Below are positions 11,176 to 21,874 of a stretch of 64,000 bases of DNA, piece after piece; within the stretch, counting starts at the first letter, position 1; each line of letters starts with the position of its first letter. The stretch comes from Tholera decimalis (Eukaryota > Arthropoda > Insecta > Lepidoptera > Noctuidae), in contig OW964561.2 of assembly GCA_943138885.2 (NCBI GenBank), positions 35,169,182 to 35,233,181 of the forward strand, in the 5' to 3' direction. Under the pieces are notes generated by a model. It was not told the DNA's origin and made no database searches. It saw only the letters and a list, made by a program, of their open reading frames with translations. A program made the translations under genes and the position numbers.

Positions 11176-12243
11176 TTTTTGTGTCTATAGAGTTAATTAG
11201 TAGTCAAGTTCTTCTGGTCATCCATCCATCGTTATGAAGACCTAGTCTCTCCCTCGGAGGAAGGTCGGTGTCTCGGCGAGTACATGGTGGGAACATGTGA
11301 AGATAGTAAAACTGGTCGAATCGCAAACTGGACTTCCCTGAAGACAAATGCGCGAGCACTGTGATTTTTCGTTCAAATCTGGCACAGCCGGACTGGGTAC
11401 AGTGCTTCCATCTTACAGTAATTTGCAGCCAAATAGGATTACCTTAAATAGTATCGTATTCCTGCAATAAAAGCCGCTAGGCTATTGAACGTCCGTATAA
11501 AGCTATAAGACGTCCGTATATAGCTATTAACAAAATAAAATAAGGTTTGGATCTTGCGCACGTACCGATTGCGCTTTATCGTGCGAAAATGTGAGATAGA
11601 TGTACATACCTCTATTCTTTCAAAATTGCATTTATCGACGCGAAAGTAAATGTCCGAAACTTATGAGGATTATAGATGCAATATAGGAATAAGTCTGATT
11701 ACTGTCGTTTGGAAAGTGGGGAAGTAAGTCTGAGTAACTATGTGTTACTAATAATATCAAAAATTTTAACTGCTTTTCAGAGTTAGAGTTAGTGGTCATT
11801 AAATGAAGCTGCAATATTTATTTATAATTAAAAGTTGATTTTATGTTCCTTCTTTTAATGTATCACACATAAATCCAATATATTAAAATACAAATCAGAA
11901 ACTCTTTCAAGCATGAGGTGAGCGAGCTGGCAACGTCGCAAGTGCGGACGCCAAATATGCAGATTCGCAGTCAGGAAGTCCCCGAGATATACGGCTGTGA
12001 ATATACGCGCTACAGCAGCGCCTCACCTGCGCTGAGATTTCTTCGGGAACTTTTTATTACATTTTTGCAGCCATTTATTAAACTTTTTCGCTTCTATCGA
12101 TTTTTGTCCTACGGCTAACCAGTACCAATAGGACCTAAGTGCCACCGACCAAAAAAGTGGCGTCCGGTATGCGGACGCCATATGCCGGTGGACGTCAGTT
12201 TAAATGTACTTTTTTCTTCAGAGGACGGCTAATTGGTTGCAGG

Positions 12244-12246
<3 letters not shown>

Positions 12247-12293
<47 letters not shown>

Positions 12294-12428
12294 ACATATT
12301 ATGAGTATATGTAGTAAGTACAGTAATTTAGCCCTCCTCAATTTAATTAAAGTTTGCTCGCCATATTGTAACCTTAAATAGGTGTGTTTAAATTTTGGTG
12401 TACAATAAAGTATATTTCATCTATCTAT
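12247..12428 (+). mobile_element. non-LTR-like 3' end with (TA)n and (CTAT)n
   Basis: A ~40-bp TA run, then AGCCCTCCTCAATTTAATT, then GGTGTACAATAAAGTATAT and a CTAT tail: the plus-strand counterpart of 2255-2530. Confidence 0.55.
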
Positions 12429-12429
12429 C

Positions 12430-12725
12430 GCAGTCGCCAGTCTTTGAATGGATAACCATCCTAACATATTGAAATTCCTCCGTGCTTCGTAAAGCACGCT
12501 AAGTCGATGATCCCAGCTGTAATTTTTCACATTTTTGACAGTCGTTTGTTCTCTATGTCTCGTCGTTACGGGTAGTCAGAACCAGAAAGTCTGACACTAG
12601 TCTTAGCAATGGTTATCATGTTGCCCAACTACTGGGTTATGGCGGTTAATAATAAGTATAAGTATAGTAATACTTAGCTGCATCCGGTAAGGCCAGTAGC
12701 CGACCCCAACATGGGAAAATATACA
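12430..12725 (+). mobile_element. SINE-like composite with 5S-rRNA-like box
   Basis: Contains GAATGGATAACCATCC (compare the TGGATGGGTGACC box of 5S rRNA), CGTGCTTCGTAAAGCACG, GTCGATGATCCCAGCTG, a GTAGTCAGAACCAGAAAG block, the TGTTGCCCAACTACTGGG block and the tail AGTAGCCGACCCCAACAT. Other copies: 22390-22800 (interrupted), 28700-28765 (partial) and 50941-51178. The order of blocks is constant. Origin from 5S rRNA is inference. Confidence 0.55.
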
Positions 12726-13128
12726 ATACTAGCTGTGCCCACCACTTTGTCCGCGCGGAATAGTGGACTTTTGGCAGCATTTTTAATTTTTCAGACTAAT
12801 TATTTTGAAAATAAAAGTCATACATAAATAAGCTGTTTACAATATTTTACTGCTAATAGCTTATTTAAATACTTTTTTCTAATCAAAAGTATAAAAAATA
12901 AGTTTCAGGCTTCTAGCTTTAAAAATGACGTAATTTCCATACAAAATTTCATCCCCTATTTCAACCCCTTACAGCACTTTTTCGCAATAAAAAGCAGCAT
13001 ATATCCTTTCATCGGATCTAGACTATGTCCGTGTCAAATTTTATTTCATCAGGTTCAGTATTTTAGGCGTGATTGCGTAACACACAGACAGATAGAGTTA
13101 CTTTCGCATTTATAATATTAGTAAGGAT
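12726..13128 (-). mobile_element. Lep1-type Helitron-like element
   Basis: On the plus strand it starts ACTAGCTGTGCCC with a GC-rich hairpin (the CTAGT 3' end in reverse). It ends with ACTTTCGCATTTATAATATTAGTA, which is the reverse of the family's 5' end. No Rep/helicase is encoded, so it is non-autonomous. Confidence 0.75.
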
Positions 13129-13139
13129 TATGTATAAAG

Positions 13140-13640
13140 CTCTTGCCAAACTGCAACGATTCCTGCTGAAAATGACGTAAATAGACACGTGACTCTCTAT
13201 TAATTAATGGAAAATTAACAATGCACAGGGTTGCGTCCACGCGAGGTTAACAATAGCTTTAATGTGCAATGCGGTAACATGTAGTGATACATTTGAACAT
13301 GCTGATTCAGACGTATTTTGTCCTTTCTAAATATTGTTTTGTCCTCTGCAAGTTATTTAACTTGCAATTTATTTTTGTTTTAAAGCAGTTTGGATTTCAA
13401 TGCATAGTTAGCTAGGTTAATTCATTTTATATCCGACGTGGTGGAACAGTAGGTATTTTTTGTGCAGTGTCATGATATAAATACATAATGAAAGGGCTTG
13501 GTAAGAAGAATACGAAAAAATAACTTCTTTTTTTAAACTATTTAGATACAAACAAAATAAAATACTGCAATTGGTCTATATCAGCTAAGTTGTGTTAAAT
13601 AAAACACTAGTAGTTGGATTGAATAATTTTATTTGTTTAC
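13140..13640. other. no recognised feature
   Basis: AT-rich interval without a recognised repeat or gene. Confidence 0.45.
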
Positions 13641-13729
13641 CGCAGAGCACGGGCGGTTGATGCTAGCTGCTATAAGTCTATTGTAGGATTTTATTTCGTA
13701 TCTTCCTCCTAGCCTTCTTCAATAAAACT

Positions 13730-15275
13730 GACAGTTGTATTGATAATAGGCTCGCGTTTGACCACCATCTCACATGGTGGTAAGTGATGATGTGGTTGAA
13801 GATGGAGCACGCTTGCCTAGAAGTAACCTATTCACTCTTGACTTGAAGACCCCCAGGTTATAGCGATTAGGAAACACAGACTCTGGCAGGGACTTCCACT
13901 CCTTATCCGTAGACACAATAAAATTATTCCCAAAACGTTTTGTGCGTATAATACTCGGCATGGATCTTGGGCGCTGATCTACACCTGCGCAGAAGCGAAT
14001 TTTGGGTATTTCATTGTATTTTGCATTAGTGGACGATACGTAAAGCAATCCCCAATCTAATGCCGAGCGCTCAAGATCCGCGCCGGTATCTATAACGATG
14101 GCGCATCGCCATTTGTCTTGTAGTCCCATGATGGAACGGGCTTGGCGGAATTAGACTGTGCAATTCCATCGCACACTCCCCCAAATGTAACTGATAGAAA
14201 ACCGACAGAGAGAGTTGTTCAAGGCTCTAGAGCTTTGACTCGACCAGTGCATCGTTGCCAATGAGTCTCTTGGCCCATTTCTCGATAGACTCAAACGCGT
14301 CCAGTTAGTATTTAGCAGATCCATCCCAAAGATGAGAGCAGTATTCCATACATGATTGAACCTGGGCTTAATATAGATTGAGCAACTATTCCGGTGTGAA
14401 GTACCGTCTCACCTTTGCTAGGATTCCCAACTTTTTTGCTGCTAGTTGAGCCTTAGCCTCAATAAATGGACCGAAATTGAGGGTAGAAGTCATTGCTACC
14501 CCAAGAAGCTCAATACGATTGGTTATCGGCAGGGTTACATCGCGGAAAGTAGGAGCCAGAATTGACTCCTTTTTGCGAGGAAGAGACTTGCCTGGGTCTT
14601 AGCTGCATTAAACTTGACCAAGTTGGCATCGCTCCATTCGGAGACAGCCTTCAAGGACACGTTTAAGCACTCAACCATGTCTACACGGAGAGACTCGATC
14701 TGTGACTCACCAGCACACGCGTTGGACACATATCTCTCAGTAACTGTGTTGTCGTTTGCATACCCAATGATACCGGGCAAAAGCAGATCATTAATGTGCA
14801 GCAAGAATAAAGTTGCTGAGAGAACCGACCCCTGAGGAACCCCGGCATTAATTGCCAATTGGCCAGATAAGCAGCCATCAATAACCACTCGAATGGAGCG
14901 ATTTCACAGGAAATCTTTAATCGAAACATAAAGTTGAGTGGGTAAACCGAAAAAAGGGAGCTTAGCAATAAAGCTATCGTGCCAGACCCTATCAAAAGCC
15001 TTGGAGATATGAAAGGAAACAGCAAGTGCTTCCCCGTGCTTCTCAATAGCCTCACTCCAGATGTGAATGGAATACGCTAGAAGATTCTCAGTTAACCGAT
15101 TTTTGCGGAAGGCGTATTGTCGGTCACCGAGGATGTCGTTGGCTTCTAGGTATGTCAAGACCTTGCTGTTAAGTACACGTGACAGAGAAAGGCCTGTAAT
15201 TGGCCGGGTCAGCACGACTGCCTTTTTTGGGCACAGGCTGCACGTTAGCCAGCTTCCATGCTTTCGGCACATTTT
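13730..15275 (-). pseudogene. non-LTR retrotransposon RT remnant (Jockey/CR1-like)
   Basis: Three open segments on the minus strand share one frame, separated by stops. 15272-14904 carries RT palm motifs: AFRKNRLTENLLAYS, then SKAFDRVWH, the A-motif Asp. 14888-14535 carries the B motif GVPQGSVLSATLF and the C motif, here GYANDNTV. 14129-13770 holds the C-terminal block ending KSRVNRLLLGKRAPS. The first Asp of the YADD box is Asn (codon AAC), which should abolish polymerase activity on its own. The 5' part (endonuclease) is missing. It is dead and truncated. Fragments of the same family lie at 9695-10440, 24830-24930, 25735-25830 and near 60490. Confidence 0.8.
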
Positions 15276-15865
15276 ATACGGATATTAACTCACGTGTGTT
15301 AAGGTGTTCGTCAGTTGTCATGGTGACTTAGTTAAGTAGTTTGAAGAATGTTTCCGGGAAACGAATATAGAACATGGATGTTTCCTATTCACTAAGACGG
15401 TTTTATTTAGTCTTTGAGACTATTGATATGTTCCTTTAATATGGTTGCTTGGCGATTTAAGGACACACTTCAGCTACATCTATCAAAGGATCAAATAAAT
15501 TTGTCCTAAAAAACGAAGCGATCTTTGTCACAACGGCTGTAAAAAACGCGAAAAATAGAAAGAGCTCGATATGGCTGCCTTTACTTTGCAGTAAATAAGC
15601 TACACAATATACTGAAAACTTGAAAATTCATGAAGGCCTTGATGATATTGTGCGGTATATTTTGGAGTTTTTTTTTTAATATTTATCTGCTCTTGTACCG
15701 TGACCCATTCGGAAAAGGCTACTTGATACTTCCTAAAGACAAACTTTTACTTAGGCCCGAGCCTCAGCATTAATAAAATATATTTATTGTGCAAATTCGT
15801 CAAATAATAATTTTATGCGTCAATATTTTTCGTAAGTCTATACTCACATTATAAAAAGGTAAAAT

Positions 15866-16810
15866 TTGTTTGTAATTTTGTATGTAGGATATCGTGACAA
15901 AAGTACTGAACGATATAACATCAGAAGTAAGGGAAACTCCTGGTGGAATGCTGAACTTGGTAAGCTTACACTGCAAAAGCAATTCAACAGAGCAAAAAAC
16001 ACTAGACTCCTGAAAGACTGGGAGCTGTACAAAGAAACCCAATGTACCTTCAAGAAACAAATCTGGACGGCAAAGAGAATCGCTTGGCAGAACTTCTGTG
16101 AATCCCTAGAATCAAATAACGAAGTCGCACGAGTAAAGAAAATCCTATCAACTGATCAGGGCCGTACTCTTGGCATACTTAAAAAACCTGACAACTCCTA
16201 TACACAAGCAGATCAAGAAACTAGTAAGGTCCTTCTGGAGACGCACTTCCCGGACTGCCACCTCTCCGAGGACAGTACGTGGGAAAACGAATCCAGACAG
16301 ACTCCAAACACAACAGACTGGTCTAGAGCCCGCAACATAATCACTGAGGACCGCATAACGTGGGCCATTAAAACATTCCAGCCGTACAAATCTGAAAGAC
16401 TAGATGGCATTTTCCCAGTCCTTCTGCAATGGGGTGGGTACATCCTGACACCTTAGCTGCGGGAAATCTACCACTGGCGTGGCGGAAGGTGAAGGTCATC
16501 TTCATACCCAAACCAGGCAAAACCGACTACACACAACCCAAAGCATAGGTACAGACAAATAAGCCTCACATCCTTCCAACTGAAAACCCTAGAGAGGCTT
16601 TGTGACAGACACATCTGGGATGGACCTCTCCGGGAGAAACCGCTCCACGGACAACAGCACGCCTACTCAACGGGGAAATCAACAGAATCTGCCCTACAGA
16701 GCTTACGCTGTGATTCACAGATTCTGTTGATTTCCAGTTGCATGTAGACGGAGGAAACGGTGGGACACGTGCTTCTAGAGTGTACGGTAATCACCTACAT
16801 ACGGAAGCAA
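15866..16810 (+). pseudogene. older non-LTR retrotransposon, 5' part (internally deleted)
   Basis: The frame at 15866-16456 encodes the region between endonuclease and RT of an ORF2 protein (NSWWNAELGKL near the start, ITWAIKTFQPYKSERLDGIFP near the end). In other frames 16460-16700 continues with LPLAWRKVKVIFIPKPGK, the conserved RT finger motif, and HAYSTGKSTESAL. At 16674-16735 an 18-bp inverted duplication appears, and the sequence then jumps to the C-terminal zinc motif (TEETVGHVLLECTV), so most of the palm and RNase H region is deleted. The remainder continues at 20235 after the nested R1 insertion. Confidence 0.75.
16674..16735. repeat. inverted duplication at a deletion junction (18-bp arms)
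   Basis: GGAAATCAACAGAATCTG (16674-16691) and its exact reverse complement (16718-16735) flank a 26-nt loop. The right arm marks the point where the RT coding sequence jumps to the C-terminal zinc motif. Confidence 0.9.
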
Positions 16811-16824
16811 ACCTTTGGGTCATT
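16811..16824. repeat. target-site duplication (3' side of R1 insert)
   Basis: ACCTTTGGGTCATT, repeated at 20221-20234. The last two T bases merge with the poly(T). Confidence 0.85.
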
Positions 16825-19800
16825 TTTTTTTTTTTTTTTTTTTTTTAAATAGATGCACCCGTCATCACAGGGCATTGTGAGCTTACTACCTCCAACTTAA
16901 TTGGAGACCTTGTTATTCTTTATTTCATTACCAAACTTATGCTTTAAAAACTACTTACACGGGGACAATGATGGGGAAAATAGAAATAGCTTTTTACTAT
17001 GATACAAGTTTTCTCTTAATATCTAAACTAATTCTAATTTTTATTTCCTTAAATCTACTATTCGCAAGTGGCAGTACAATCTTAACTATGGGATACAGAA
17101 CTGAATAATTGTGCTTAGTTACTATACAGTAAATTGTTTAATATAAATTCAAATTTATATGTTACAATTGGTATCTTATAACTAACTTACTTCTATGCTC
17201 CATATATTAATTACAGAGTAACATATGTTAGCCTAATTATAGAACTATAGTTACCTAACATACTTTTCTTATGCCTTATTCCTATTATTAACTAATTTAC
17301 AAATTTTTACACAGTAGTCGAGGAACATATCTCTGTCCTTCCCAGCTATTAGTTCCGATAGGGAATTCCTGTCAATTTTAACGTCCAACATAAACTCCAA
17401 CCTCTGCCTCTCGCGATCATGGGCCGGGCAGTCCAGAAGGACGTGAAGGACAGACTCCGAACACGCAGGATCGCAGATGCACGATGGACTCTCCTTGCAC
17501 TTGAAACGATGCAAGTACTCGGAGAATCCACCGTGCCCCGTCAAAACCTGGGTGAGAAATCTGTCCACCTTTATTTTACCGATGATCCTGTACGCGGCTA
17601 TCGCGTCAGGGAAAAACACCTTGGTGACACTAGCCGTTTCACCGGCACGATACCGCTGGTTCCATTCATCAAGCGATTGCATACGAATGCTCCGTTTGAT
17701 GAATGAAACCGGGCAGCTGTCGTAGTCAAAAGCGCGTTTTGACTTCAGCGCAGCCTCCTTGGCCAGATGGTCGGCACGTTCATTCCCCTCTAGTCCTGCA
17801 TGAGCTTTGATCCAGAACAAACTGACACTTTTGTCCTGGAGCAGAGCCCTTTGCAGATGTCCCCGCGCCTCGACGGCCAGGGGATGGAGGGCTTTCGGAT
17901 TTTTAAGTGTGAGCAATGCCGACGAGGAATTGGAATAAATCCCGACTGATCCGGCCAAGTGGTCCGCGGCCATCCGCGCCGCCCGGCATATCGCCAGGAG
18001 TTCCGCCTGGTATACCGTACAGTAGGACGGCAAAGCAAGCTTGAGGGTTTTGTTTTCGGCGGCGCCGGTCCATACGGATAACGCCGCTCCCACTTTGCCC
18101 TCAATCTTGCTGCCGTCCGTAAAGATGTTGAAGGTATTGGCGCAGTTTGCGTTATATTGGTCCTGGTCTACCAGGCACTTGAACTCCAGGTCGATATGAC
18201 AGGCGGGGTGCGGAGACTGCAGAGCCGAGGTCATCCGCTCCACCTCCCGACCCTTTATCACCGGCTGGGGCACCCCTCTCCTCGCCTCGTATAGGGCCGC
18301 GGCTTCGCGAACACGGAGGTCGAGGGGAAGTATCCCAGCCAGCAACAGTGCCGAGTTCAGAGAGGTAGTTCGGTATGCTCTGCATAGTTTTAGCGCGAAG
18401 CCCCGCTGGACCACGTTCAGCTGCTTGCGGATACCGAGCTTGTCCACGGCCGGTGCCCAGACGGCAGCCGCATACAAAATCACGGCCTCAACCACCGCTC
18501 TGTAAATAGTGCGGATTACTTCAGGATGGAGACCCCAGCTGACCTTAGCCGCACGGGCCAGCTGGTGGTAAAAGGCGACCGCGCGCTTGCAGACGTTTGC
18601 GACGTGGGTGTTAAAGGTGAGTTTCCGGTCGATGACGACCCCCAGCAGCTTGATCTTGTTCGCCAGGACAATGTCGACCCCGTCCATATGAAGACGCGGG
18701 GTGTCATACTTCAGTTTGCGCGTCACAACTATAGCATTTGTCTTGTGAGGCGCAAACCGAAGTTTATTAGATGCACCCCACGCCCTCACACGTTCGAGGG
18801 CGGCATTGGCCCGACGTTCGATCTCGAGGGCCGTCCCACCCTCGAACACCAACACCACATCATCGGCGAATGCCTGAGCGTAGTCGCCTTTGGCCTCCAA
18901 TTCCTGAAGTAGTGGATCCAGGAGCAGGTTCCACAAAATCAGCCCGCCGATAGACCCCTGCACACAGCCCTTCCCCGTTTCTCTTACGTGCTCCTCCCCC
19001 AAGTACCTCACCCTAGCACGCCTGTCGCTCAGGTAACTGCCCAAGAGCCGCCGGATGTTATCGGGGCACTTTTCCTCAGCCAGCCTGACCCTAATCTTGG
19101 GCCACCAGGCGTTGTCGAAGGCGCCCTCTATATCCAGTGAAACCAGAACAACAATTCTCCTTCTCTCCAGATTGTGTCTGATGTGTTTGACCAGGGTATA
19201 GAGGGCGTCCTCGGTACTTCGCTGGGGCATAAAGCCAAACTGGCGAGTACTTAGCTTGGGCACTAGATGATGTTGTAGCCTGGCGACGAGCATTTTCTCC
19301 AAGATTTTCCCAAGTACCGGAAGGAGCCCGATCGGCCGATACGACTTGGGAGTCGTATAGGTGGCCTTCCCCGGCTTGCGGAGGAAGATCACCGTGGCCT
19401 CCTTCCAGGGCCTCGGAAAATAGTGGAGCTCGAGGCACTTGTTGAAGACGCCCAAGAAGAGCTCCGGGTCCAGTTCAATCGCGTGCAAACATATATCGGC
19501 GGTAAAACCGTCCGCACCTGGGGCCTTTTTCGGGTCAAAGGACCGACTAGCCAACTTCAACTCGAGATGAGTGAATGGTGGGTCATCTTGGCCCGAAGAA
19601 GTCTCAATGTCGGCCCGCCCGGCCAGGACCCTCATCCAGCGGTGCTCCTCGGAGTCATTCTCTTCGGAGTCCTCCGGGTAGAAGGTCTCAGCCAGGAGTC
19701 GGGCCGAACCCCTGGCATCTAACTCCATGTCGTTTACCATAAGCGGTGGATCTACGTCTCTTCTGGAAGTTCTACCGAGCACCCTGTAGATTCCCCCCCA

Positions 19801-20220
19801 CACAGATTCCCCGTTCTGGCGCTCGCAGAAGGAGACCCAGCTGCGTGTTTGCGCATGCCTTACCTCGGTCTCATACCTATCCTTCGCTTCCAGGTACTCC
19901 CCAACAACCTTGTGACGCCTAATCGGCGCTGCACACCTAATCCTACTTTTCTTGGTGGCCACCTCGCGCTTAAGCGCTGCTAACTCCTCGTTCCACCACG
20001 GCATCGAAAGGACCTCCTTATGTTTGATGAGCGGTATACTTTTTATACAAGTTTGTTCTATGATATTTTCTAATTTTACAATTGTTTCGTCCAAATGTGT
20101 TGGTGTCTGTATATTTTTGATTGTGTCTATTGTAAAGTGTTCTTGTGTTTTGATTTGACCCAGTTTCTCACGAAACTGGGCCCAATTCGCCTTTTTTGTG
20201 TAAAATTTTCTGGTAGTTCT
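16825..20220 (-). mobile_element. 5'-truncated R1-clade non-LTR retrotransposon (3.4 kb)
   Basis: Minus-strand insert bounded by a 14-bp direct repeat, with a poly(A) tail (T-run 16823-16846 on the plus strand), a ~420-bp 3' UTR (16847-17268) and one long reading frame. The 5' boundary at 20220 falls inside ORF2, just upstream of the conserved KANWAQFREKL segment, so the endonuclease and ORF1 were lost on insertion. The TSD-flanked host is the older non-LTR element (15866-16810 plus 20235-20360). Confidence 0.9.
17269..20220 (-). CDS. ORF2 fragment: reverse transcriptase and RNase H (R1 clade)
   Basis: Open for 983 residues to the 5' truncation; it has no native start codon (the first in-frame TTG at 20094 is internal). 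Order: linker (PWWNEELAALK), RT finger (WKEATVIFLRKPGK, SYRPIGLLPVLGK), palm A (SLDIEGAFDNAWW), B (GCVQGSIGGLILWN, an R1-clade signature), C (AFADDVVLVF, both Asp present), and thumb (KLLGVVIDRKLTFN). RNase H (NIFTDGSKIEGKVG, YQAELLAICRA, IYSNSSSALLTL, HAGLEGNERADHLAKEA) and a Cys/His knuckle (CICDPACSESVLHVLLDCP) follow. Copying would occur at the target site by target-primed reverse transcription. The RNase H third acidic position is Asn (AAT). Without an endonuclease or promoter it is presumably inert, but the intact frame implies a fairly recent insertion. Confidence 0.92.
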   Translation of the reverse strand, partial: RTTRKFYTKKANWAQFREKLGQIKTQEHFTIDTIKNIQTPTHLDETIVKLENIIEQTCIKSIPLIKHKEVLSMPWWNEELAALKREVATKKSRIRCAAPIRRHKVVGEYLEAKDRYETEVRHAQTRSWVSFCERQNGESVWGGIYRVLGRTSRRDVDPPLMVNDMELDARGSARLLAETFYPEDSEENDSEEHRWMRVLAGRADIETSSGQDDPPFTHLELKLASRSFDPKKAPGADGFTADICLHAIELDPELFLGVFNKCLELHYFPRPWKEATVIFLRKPGKATYTTPKSYRPIGLLPVLGKILEKMLVARLQHHLVPKLSTRQFGFMPQRSTEDALYTLVKHIRHNLERRRIVVLVSLDIEGAFDNAWWPKIRVRLAEEKCPDNIRRLLGSYLSDRRARVRYLGEEHVRETGKGCVQGSIGGLILWNLLLDPLLQELEAKGDYAQAFADDVVLVFEGGTALEIERRANAALERVRAWGASNKLRFAPHKTNAIVVTRKLKYDTPRLHMDGVDIVLANKIKLLGVVIDRKLTFNTHVANVCKRAVAFYHQLARAAKVSWGLHPEVIRTIYRAVVEAVILYAAAVWAPAVDKLGIRKQLNVVQRGFALKLCRAYRTTSLNSALLLAGILPLDLRVREAAALYEARRGVPQPVIKGREVERMTSALQSPHPACHIDLEFKCLVDQDQYNANCANTFNIFTDGSKIEGKVGAALSVWTGAAENKTLKLALPSYCTVYQAELLAICRAARMAADHLAGSVGIYSNSSSALLTLKNPKALHPLAVEARGHLQRALLQDKSVSLFWIKAHAGLEGNERADHLAKEAALKSKRAFDYDSCPVSFIKRSIRMQSLDEWNQRYRAGETASVTKVFFPDAIAAYRIIGKIKVDRFLTQVLTGHGGFSEYLHRFKCKESPSCICDPACSESVLHVLLDCPAHDRERQRLEFMLDVKIDRNSLSELIAGKDRDMFLDYCVKICKLVNNRNKA

Positions 20221-20234
20221 ACCTTTGGGTCATT
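20221..20234. repeat. target-site duplication (5' side of R1 insert)
   Basis: ACCTTTGGGTCATT, exact copy of 16811-16824. Confidence 0.85.
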
Positions 20235-20360
20235 GAATTCCCTTACAGACATCCTGAATAGACCGAGAGACCTGATCTGCTTTGGAGGGAGGTTGGCTGG
20301 ATGGAGTGACAGGAGGTAAAAGTGGAAACCAACACCAAAGAAGAAGAAGAAGTGAGGGGT
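20235..20360 (+). pseudogene. older non-LTR retrotransposon, 3' part
   Basis: Continues the reading frame interrupted at 16810 (GSLNSLTDILNRPRDLICF then GRLAGWSD), followed by a stop and a short 3' end made of AAG repeats. Removing the R1 insert and one TSD copy restores one continuous sequence. Confidence 0.8.
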
Positions 20361-20959
20361 AATCATTGGAACTAATGATCCAAATCTGAGTTTTTTTCTT
20401 TGATGATAAGCTGGGGAGTGGCTATAAATTATTTCAAAATCTACGCAGATGAAGTCGCAGGCGAAGAACTAGTTTAATCTATAGGGAAGGTTGTGAGGTA
20501 AAATATAAAATTTTAATTATACAATATAACGATATATGCACGTGTACTAAATATTGTAAGAAGGCTATAAAAGCAAACTCCACAGGAAAATTTGTTAAAA
20601 AAAAATTAAAAGCACACGGGGCTTTTAAATCGTATGAAGTTGGCAATATATGGACCTAATAAAAACTGAATATGTATTATGTATGGTAAACGTTTATCAT
20701 ACAATATACACACCTGGGATCTATCAACTTTATTCGTTTTTATAAACAATTTAGCGCACTAGACACATTAATGTTTGTTTTTTCAGTTCTGAAATGCCAT
20801 TAATCGCAGATTCTAAAGTACCTTTATACTTTTCAAACTGGAGTTATAAAGGCTGCTGCAGAAAAGCAAGTTCACAATATTTGGATGCTTAATCATATAA
20901 AATTATATTTTCAAGATATGTTACGAGAGCTATGTTATCCTAGTGATTACGAGTTAAAC

Positions 20960-21022
20960 TTGTTCGCAGGTTCGGAAATGTAGGGCAGCCGAAGGAACAG
21001 GGTGGGTTTTTAGTCAGTACCA
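20960..21022 (+). mobile_element. non-LTR 3' UTR fragment
   Basis: GGCAGCCGAAGGAACAGGGT and TTTTTAGTCAGTA match the 50220-50380 UTR, cut off by an A-run and the foldback element that follows. Confidence 0.6.
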
Positions 21023-21030
21023 AAAAAAAA

Positions 21031-21242
21031 GGTTCGAAGACAAAAAATGGCTATGTGTCTAGTATTAATTACACTTTAATAAGACATATAAAAAATGAAG
21101 AATGAATTAATGAAGACAAGGATAATACAAATAAAAAAACTTATCTTACTTACCGTGCCTTATAAGAATAACATTCATTCTTCATTTTTATGTCTTATTA
21201 AAGTCTAATACTAGACACATAGCCCTTTTTTGTCTTCGAACC
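21031..21242. mobile_element. foldback element, ~72-bp arms
   Basis: GGTTCGAAGACAAAAAA begins the left arm (21031-21108). The right arm (about 21172-21242) is its imperfect reverse complement, ending TTTGTCTTCGAACC. The loop is about 63 nt. It lies directly after an A-run in a retrotransposon tail. No coding capacity. Confidence 0.8.
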
Positions 21243-21284
21243 TACGGTAAAATAGAAGGATGAAGCAATAATAATCACGTCACA

Positions 21285-21490
21285 ATCGACCGTGAAGGGA
21301 TCCGTAGTAGGAAGCTAGTGAAAAATAACAAAAATAACTTTGTTTTTCATAGTGTTTGTATGTAATTATTAGGGTTAGAAAAAAAAAATGCGCTATATCT
21401 CTAAAACTGCTGTCTGTTTCTCGTTCAAACTAATTTTCGTTGTAAGTGTTAATTGAGACTTACGGCATATATATTTTTTTTAATACTACA
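21285..21490 (+). mobile_element. fragment of GGGTTCCGTAG-ended repeat
   Basis: AATAACTTTGTTTTTCATAG, CTAAAACTGCTGTC and CTAATTTTCGTTG align in order with 30758-30870. Confidence 0.6.
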
Positions 21491-21874
21491 CACTCTTAAA
21501 TTTTATTTTAAATTCTGTGTCTCTGGACATACATTTTAACAATTTCAATATATTGACTTTTAAATTAACCTACCAAGGTTCAACTGTGTGGGTTTTGTTT
21601 TAAAAATTGCTAAGCCCTAAAAATTGCTATTTCTCGACCGCTGTTAATTTCTAACCAACGCAGCTAGATGTTATTTATCGAGGCGCAGTTTCGTTACAAC
21701 CCTAGTACCAAAACAAATGCTGACAATAAGGATTAAACAGCTTTATGTAACATGTTGTTCAACACAACCACAATGTTGATCTCATGAATATCCAGACGAG
21801 TAAGTTGTAGATAAGCTTTTTTGGGTTGGTTTTAACTTAAGAAACATTAAAAATAACGTATTCTGGGTATATAT

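Larger units (their letters stand above)
8810..11760 (+). repeat. segmental tandem duplication with nested insert
   Basis: Landmarks recur in the same order. GTAAACGTAT(A/G) then TTCTCTTT occurs at ~8815 and ~11108. A GA or CT run, ACTTCTGGTCATC, AGTACATGGTGGGA and TCCATCTTACAGTA occur at 9145-9420 and 11157-11420. The 21-bp GAACGTCCGTATATAGCTATT array occurs at 9464-9530 plus 10464-10590, and again at 11477-11530. GAAAATGTGAG and AAATGTCCGAAAC occur at 10905-11070 and 11545-11720. The left unit is longer because a non-LTR copy (about 9700-10440) lies inside it. The frames here are not genes. Confidence 0.65.

Noticed and set aside
18526..18912. 128-codon plus-strand frame and other frames within 17269-20094
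   Set aside because: Shadows of the GC-richer ORF2 on the opposite strand.
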